Of a stretch of 64,000 bases of DNA, positions 59,722-64,000 are shown in pieces; positions within the stretch are counted from its first letter, which is position 1, and the number at the start of each line of letters is the position of its first letter. The notes beneath the pieces are model-generated. The model had not been told where the DNA came from and searched no databases. It saw only the letters and a program-made list of their open reading frames with translations. Position numbers and translations under genes: made by a program. The stretch is from Variovorax sp. KBW07 (GTDB lineage: Bacteria > Pseudomonadota > Gammaproteobacteria > Burkholderiales > Burkholderiaceae_C), in the NCBI RefSeq assembly GCF_003852515.1, contig NZ_QAJK01000001.1, positions 1 through 64,000 of the forward strand. The letters are read 5' to 3'.

Positions 59722-61452
59722 ATGGAGTTCGACTACGTGATCGTGGGTGGAGGTTCGGGCGGCGCCACGCTGGCGTCGCGGCTCAGCGAAGACCCGGCCG
59801 TGACGGTCTGCCTGGTCGAGGCCGGTGGCGACGGCCGGGGCATCCTGGTGCGCGCGCCGGCGGGCACGGTGGCCATGCTGCCGGGCCGCCCGCCCATCAA
59901 CAACTACGCCTACCAGACGGTGCCGCAGCCGGGCCTGAACGGGCGCCGCGGCTACCAGCCGCGCGGCCGCTGCCTGGGCGGCTCCAGCGCGATCAACGCC
60001 ATGCTCTACGTGCGCGGCCACCGCGACGACTACGACGACTGGGAGCGTGCGGGCTGCGCGGGCTGGTCGTTCGCCGACGTGCTGCCCTGGTTCAAGCGCG
60101 CCGAAGGCAACCAGCGCGGCGCGAGCAGCCTGCACGGTGCCGACGGCCCGCTGCAGGTGTCGGAACAGCAAAGCCCGCGCGCCATCAGCGAGGCTTTCGT
60201 GCGGGCCGCCATGGAGTGCGGCATTCCGCGCAACGACGACTTCAACGGCCCCGAGCAGGAAGGCGCCGGCCTGTACCAGGTCACGCAGTTCCACGGCGGC
60301 CCGAAGAACGGCGAACGCTGCTCGGCCGCGGCGGCGTACCTGCATCCGGTGATGGACAAGCGCCCCAACCTCACGGTGCTGACGGGCACGCAGGCCCTGC
60401 GCGTGGTGCTCGAAGGCCGGCGCGCCGTGGGCGTGGCCGTGCGGCGCGGCGGCAACAACAACGAGACCATTCGCGCACGCCGCGAAGTGGCGCTGTGCGG
60501 CGGCGCCTTCAACTCGCCGCAGTTGCTGATGCTCTCGGGCATCGGCGACCCGGCCGAGCTGGGCCGCCATGGCATTGCCGTGCAGCACGCGCTGCCGGGC
60601 GTGGGCCAGAACCTGCAGGACCACACCGATTTCATCCTGGCCTACAAATCGAAAGACACCGACCTGTTCGGCATCGGCCTGGTCGGCGGCGTGCACCTGG
60701 TGCAGGCGATGCTCGAGTGGCGCAAGCGCGGCACGGGCCTCATTGCCACGCCATTCGCCGAGGGCGGCGCGTTCATCAAGTCGTCGCCCGAATTGCGCCG
60801 ACCCGACCTGCAGTTGCACTTCGTCATCGCGATCACCGACGACCATGCGCGCAAGCTGCATGGGGGCTTCGGCTTCTCATGCCATGTGTGCGTGCTGCGC
60901 CCCAAGGGCCGAGGCGACGTGCGTCTGGTCGATGCCAGCCCCGACTCGGCGCCGCGCATCGACCCGCGCTTCCTGTCGGATGCGGAAGACATGGCGCTGC
61001 TGCTGCAGGGCGTGAAGAAGACGCGCGAGATCCTGCGTGCACCGGCCCTCGAAAAGTACCGGCACAGCGAGGTCTACACGGCCGACGCCCACACCGACGA
61101 AGAGCTCACGCAGCACATCCGCTCGCGCGCCGACACCATCTACCACCCGGTGGGCACCTGCAAGATGGGCGTCGATGCAATGGCGGTGGTCGATGCGCAG
61201 TTGCGCGTGCACGGCATCGCGGGCCTGCGCGTGGTCGATGCCTCGGTCATGCCGACGCTGATCGGCGGCAACACCAACGCGCCGACGATCATGATGGCCG
61301 AGCGCGCAGCCGACTGGATGCACGGGCCGGTCTCCTTCTGGCAGCCGGCTACTGAAGCGGCTGAGACGAGCCCCGCACCACCAGCTCACCCGGCAGCAGC
61401 AGCTGGCGCGGCGCTGCATCCAGACCCCGCAGCCGTTCGATCAGGCACGTAG
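59722..61452 (+). CDS. GMC-family oxidoreductase (alcohol dehydrogenase type)
   Basis: This 576-residue FAD enzyme has the dinucleotide motif YVIVGGGSGGATLASRLSED (about 5-24), the GMC signatures GRCLGGSSAINAMLYVRG (about 86) and GAFNSPQLLMLSGIG (about 261), and the catalytic His in YHPVGTCKMG (near 478) with Asn in GGNTNAPTIMMAE. It oxidises an alcohol to an aldehyde; the acceptor and substrate are unknown. It has an AAGGAAG ribosome binding site. The usual C-terminus lies near residue 535; the extra Ala/Pro tail is encoded antisense to the end of the LacI gene. Confidence 0.9.
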   Translation: MEFDYVIVGGGSGGATLASRLSEDPAVTVCLVEAGGDGRGILVRAPAGTVAMLPGRPPINNYAYQTVPQPGLNGRRGYQPRGRCLGGSSAINAMLYVRGHRDDYDDWERAGCAGWSFADVLPWFKRAEGNQRGASSLHGADGPLQVSEQQSPRAISEAFVRAAMECGIPRNDDFNGPEQEGAGLYQVTQFHGGPKNGERCSAAAAYLHPVMDKRPNLTVLTGTQALRVVLEGRRAVGVAVRRGGNNNETIRARREVALCGGAFNSPQLLMLSGIGDPAELGRHGIAVQHALPGVGQNLQDHTDFILAYKSKDTDLFGIGLVGGVHLVQAMLEWRKRGTGLIATPFAEGGAFIKSSPELRRPDLQLHFVIAITDDHARKLHGGFGFSCHVCVLRPKGRGDVRLVDASPDSAPRIDPRFLSDAEDMALLLQGVKKTREILRAPALEKYRHSEVYTADAHTDEELTQHIRSRADTIYHPVGTCKMGVDAMAVVDAQLRVHGIAGLRVVDASVMPTLIGGNTNAPTIMMAERAADWMHGPVSFWQPATEAAETSPAPPAHPAAAAGAALHPDPAAVRSGT

Positions 61453-62377
61453 CGGCCGTGCGGCCGATGGCATCGGTGGGCTGTGCCACGGTGCTCAGGC
61501 CGGGGCCGATCAGCGAGGCCCATTCGGGATCGTCGAAGCCGACGAAGCCCAGGTCGTTGCCGAACTGCCAGCCCAGCCGTGCCATGGCCTGCGCCACGCG
61601 CAAGGTGACCACGGCATTGCCGGCCACCACCGCCGCGCGGCGGCCGCGCCTGGCACGCTGGCGCAAGGCGCGCAGTGCGTCGTCGAGCGCATCGCTGCCG
61701 CCTTCGACGCATTCGAATATCTCGCCCGCCACGCGCGGCTCGTGCGCGGCCACGCAGGCGCCGAAAGCCGCGGTACGTTCGCGCCGCGAGCTCACGCCCT
61801 TCTGCGGTTCGGTGACGTACAGCAGCTCGCGGTAACCGCCATCGACAAGGTGGCCGCAGGTGTCTTTCATGGCCGCGTGGTTGTCGAGCGAGACGAAGTC
61901 GGTGTGCATGCCGGTGTGCCGTCGGTCGACCAGCACCGCGGGCTTGCCGTGCAGCGTGACCGCATCGACCACGTTGCTGCCGCGCCCCAGCGTGTTGAGA
62001 ATGAAGCCGTCGACCTGGTAGCCCGCCAGCGCGTCGATGGCCTCGCGCTCGCGCTCGCTTTCGTTGCCGAGGTTGAACAGCATCACGAGGTAGCCCGCGT
62101 CCTGGCAGGCCTTCTCGGCGCCGCGCAACACCGCAACCGAATACGGGTTGGTGATGTCGGCCACGATCAATCCGATGAGCCGCGAGCGGCCATGGCTCAA
62201 CGCCTGCGCCATCGGGCTCGGCGAATACTGCAGCGCCGCGATGGCGACCTCGACGCGCGCGGCGATGTCGGGGCTCAGCAGCCGCTCGCGGTGGTTGAGA
62301 AAGCGCGAGACGGTGGCTTTGGAAACACCGGCGGCCTCGGCGACGTCTGCAATGGTGGCGCGGCCGGTCGGCTTCAT
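61349..62377 (-). CDS. LacI family transcriptional regulator
   Basis: This 342-residue repressor has an N-terminal HTH (TIADVAEAAGVSKATVSRFLN, about 8-28) and a periplasmic-binding-like effector domain (about 60-340; LIGLIVADITNPYSVAVLRG). Its start has a GGAAGGAG ribosome binding site partly inside a GC-rich inverted repeat. It is followed on the same strand by no other gene; upstream are a 2-hydroxyacid dehydrogenase and a sugar-acid kinase, the likely targets of regulation by a gluconate-type effector. Confidence 0.92.
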   Translation of the reverse strand: MKPTGRATIADVAEAAGVSKATVSRFLNHRERLLSPDIAARVEVAIAALQYSPSPMAQALSHGRSRLIGLIVADITNPYSVAVLRGAEKACQDAGYLVMLFNLGNESEREREAIDALAGYQVDGFILNTLGRGSNVVDAVTLHGKPAVLVDRRHTGMHTDFVSLDNHAAMKDTCGHLVDGGYRELLYVTEPQKGVSSRRERTAAFGACVAAHEPRVAGEIFECVEGGSDALDDALRALRQRARRGRRAAVVAGNAVVTLRVAQAMARLGWQFGNDLGFVGFDDPEWASLIGPGLSTVAQPTDAIGRTAATCLIERLRGLDAAPRQLLLPGELVVRGSSQPLQ

Positions 62378-62387
62378 GGTCTTGCTC

Positions 62388-62481
62388 CTTCCCCTCCCGG
62401 GGGAAGGTTGGGATGGGGGCAGGCAGAGCGCCCAGTGGATGCGCCGCTTGCCCCCACCCCTGCCCTCCCCCTGCGGGGGAG
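62388..62481. repeat. REP-like inverted repeat between the dehydrogenase and LacI genes
   Basis: Two imperfect copies of an approximately 36-base unit face each other. Each has a small hairpin (CTTCCCC/GGGGAAG at 62388-62406; CTCCCC/GGGGAG at 62465-62481) followed inward by a GGATGGGGGCAGGC-type arm. About 21 bases separate them. The arrangement resembles a bacterial interspersed mosaic element. The left hairpin touches the LacI ribosome binding site. Confidence 0.65.
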
Positions 62482-62501
62482 AGAGAAAGACATGCGCGAT
62501 C

Positions 62502-63482
62502 TCATGCGGCAGCCGTGTCGTACGGCGCGGTCGGCTTCTCGCCGGCCAGCACCTGCAGCAGGTTGGTCGTCGCCAGTTCGGCCATGGCATGCCGCGTCTC
62601 GTGCGTGGCCGAGCCGATGTGCGGCAGCGGCGTCACGCGCGGGTGCGTGCGCAAGGGCGAATCGACCGGCAGCGGCTCTTTCGCGAACACGTCGAGGCCG
62701 GCCGCGCGCAGCGTGCCGTGGTCCAGCGCATGCAGCAGCGCGTCTTCATTCACGGTGGCGCCGCGGCCACCATTGATGAAGGCGGCACCCGGCTTCATGC
62801 GGGCGAAGAAGGCGGCGTCGATCATGCCGCGCGTGGCGTCGGTCAGCGGCAGCATCGCCAGCACGATGTCCGCGCGGGCGAGCAGGTCGTCCAGCGGCGT
62901 GTGGCTGGCGCGGCCCTGCAGCTCGGGCGCCTGCGCGGCCAGGTCAACCGGGCGGCGTGCGTGATACAGCACCGGCATGCCGAAGCCCAGCGCGGCGCGG
63001 CGCGCCACGGCCTGGCCGATGCGGCCGAAACCGAGAATGCCGAGCGTCTTGCCATGCACGTCGGTGCCGAAGAGTTCTTCGCCGATATTTTTCGTCCACC
63101 GGCCTTCGCGCACAAGATTCGACAGCTCGACCACGCGGCGCTGCGTGGCCATCAATATCGCGAACACGGTGTCGGCCACCGTTTCAGTCAGCACGTCGGG
63201 CGTGTGGCACAGCACGATGCCGCGCTTGTGCAGTTCGGCCAGCGGATAGTTGTCGACGCCGACCGACACGCTCGAAATGACCTGCAACTGCGGCGCCGCG
63301 TCGAGCAGCGCGGCATCGACCGTGTGGCTCGAACCGATCAACCCGTTCGCGTTGGCAAGCGCGGCGGCAAAGGCCTCAGGCTCCTTGCGCGGATCGGCCA
63401 CGGTGACGTTATGCGCGGCCTGCAGGCGCGCCAGCTGGTCTTCGGGCAGGGGCCGGAAAACAAGAACATTCTTCTTCGCCAT
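62502..63482 (-). CDS. D-isomer-specific 2-hydroxyacid dehydrogenase (glyoxylate/2-ketogluconate reductase type)
   Basis: This 326-residue NAD(P)-dependent reductase has a Rossmann motif LGILGFGRIGQAVARRA (about 147-163) with two arginines after the second beta strand (HARRP), favouring NADPH. The catalytic triad is visible: Arg in NGGRGATVNEDAL, Glu in DVFAKEPLP and His in LPHIGSAT. It probably reduces 2-ketogluconate, hydroxypyruvate or glyoxylate. It is 5 bases downstream of the KdgK-like gene, so they form a small operon. Confidence 0.92.
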   Translation of the reverse strand: MAKKNVLVFRPLPEDQLARLQAAHNVTVADPRKEPEAFAAALANANGLIGSSHTVDAALLDAAPQLQVISSVSVGVDNYPLAELHKRGIVLCHTPDVLTETVADTVFAILMATQRRVVELSNLVREGRWTKNIGEELFGTDVHGKTLGILGFGRIGQAVARRAALGFGMPVLYHARRPVDLAAQAPELQGRASHTPLDDLLARADIVLAMLPLTDATRGMIDAAFFARMKPGAAFINGGRGATVNEDALLHALDHGTLRAAGLDVFAKEPLPVDSPLRTHPRVTPLPHIGSATHETRHAMAELATTNLLQVLAGEKPTAPYDTAAA

Positions 63483-63487
63483 GGTCT

Positions 63488-64000
63488 TCAGAGCCCCGCT
63501 TCTTCGAGTTCGGCGCGCGTAGGCAGCCCTTCGGTGTCGCCCAGCACCTGCACGGCACGCGCGCCGATCCAGGCGCCGCGGCGCACGGCGTCGGGCACGC
63601 TCCTGCCTTCGAGCAAGGCGCTGACCACGCCGGCCGCGAAGCCGTCGCCCGCGCCCACGGTGTCGATCACTTCCTTCACCGGGAAGCCATCGATGCGGCC
63701 TGTGCCGGCCACGTCGCTGTCGTAGTAGGCACCCTCGGCGCCGAGCTTGACCACCACCAGCTTCGCGCCGCGCTCGCGGTAGAAGCGCGCCACGTCTTCG
63801 GGTTGCGTATGGCCGGTGAGCAGCAGGCCTTCTTCGATGCCGGGCAGCACCCAGTCGGCACGCGAAGCAAGTTCGTTGACCCAGTGCCGCATGGTCTCGG
63901 TCGATGACCAGAGCGTGGGCCGCAGGTTGGTGTCGAACGAGATGGTGCGGCCGGCCGCGCGCATCACGTCCATGGTCTTCAGCGAAGCCTGCAGGCTGGT
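63488..64000 (-). CDS. PfkB-family sugar kinase, 2-keto-3-deoxygluconate kinase type (partial)
   Basis: This is the C-terminal part (about 170 residues) of a ribokinase-family kinase; the frame stays open to the window edge. The PfkB signature EVIDTVGAGDGFAAGVVSA with catalytic Asp is present, and SFDTNLRPTLWS matches KdgK-type enzymes. These phosphorylate 2-keto-3-deoxygluconate or ketogluconate. With the 2-hydroxyacid dehydrogenase and LacI regulator it suggests a sugar acid pathway. The N-terminus lies beyond 64000. Confidence 0.9.
   Translation of the reverse strand, partial: TSLQASLKTMDVMRAAGRTISFDTNLRPTLWSSTETMRHWVNELASRADWVLPGIEEGLLLTGHTQPEDVARFYRERGAKLVVVKLGAEGAYYDSDVAGTGRIDGFPVKEVIDTVGAGDGFAAGVVSALLEGRSVPDAVRRGAWIGARAVQVLGDTEGLPTRAELEEAGL

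Overview
The window is high-GC, densely coded DNA with codon use and gene families typical of a Burkholderiales betaproteobacterium. The mix of a transglutaminase/ATP-grasp/alpha-E cluster, a NitT/TauT-type ABC transporter next to a CaiB/BaiF CoA-transferase, several LysR and MFS genes and very large TPS exoproteins suggests Comamonadaceae, Variovorax-like. That assignment is inferred from gene content; no rRNA or tRNA gene was seen and no search could be run. Only the stretch at about 48.7-50.4 kb is visibly AT-rich and looks acquired.

Left part (0-24 kb): glycerol kinase, an SH3 protein and a phosphoethanolamine-transferase-like enzyme come first. They are followed by a split and partly duplicated amidoligase-type cluster: alpha-E protein and circularly permuted ATP-grasp on the minus strand, then transglutaminase-DUF2126, a fused ATP-grasp/alpha-E protein with a Ser-Gln repeat linker, an amino-acid-type binding lipoprotein, a second transglutaminase and a RidA protein on the plus strand. 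A crotonase and comEC sit between the two halves. Then come a nucleotidyltransferase-like gene, a small secreted protein and a tandem pair of related secreted proteins of unknown function.

Middle (22.6-36.8 kb): every gene is on the minus strand. One block holds two MFS carriers, a racemase-family protein lacking the expected catalytic cysteines, and an RpiR regulator. The other is a tight operon of ABC importer (binding protein, ATPase, permease), FAD oxidoreductase, CaiB/BaiF CoA-transferase, CaiD-like crotonase, ferredoxin and LysR regulator, followed by a second LysR gene and a TSUP carrier. Together they read as uptake, CoA activation and hydration/oxidation of an unidentified small organic acid.

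Right part (37-64 kb): a glycine-rich autotransporter, a hydrolase, a TIGR04325-type methyltransferase, a hybrid histidine kinase with a NarL-type response regulator nearby, and a two-partner secretion locus. The locus has an outer-membrane TpsB transporter and a 2987-residue TpsA exoprotein that ends in a polymorphic C-terminal domain. Between them lie a candidate immunity gene, AT-rich small genes, frameshifted fragments and two lipoproteins, the pattern of an accumulating and decaying toxin/immunity array. The window closes with a GMC oxidoreductase, a LacI regulator, a 2-hydroxyacid dehydrogenase and a partial KdgK-like sugar-acid kinase, suggesting ketogluconate-type sugar acid metabolism.
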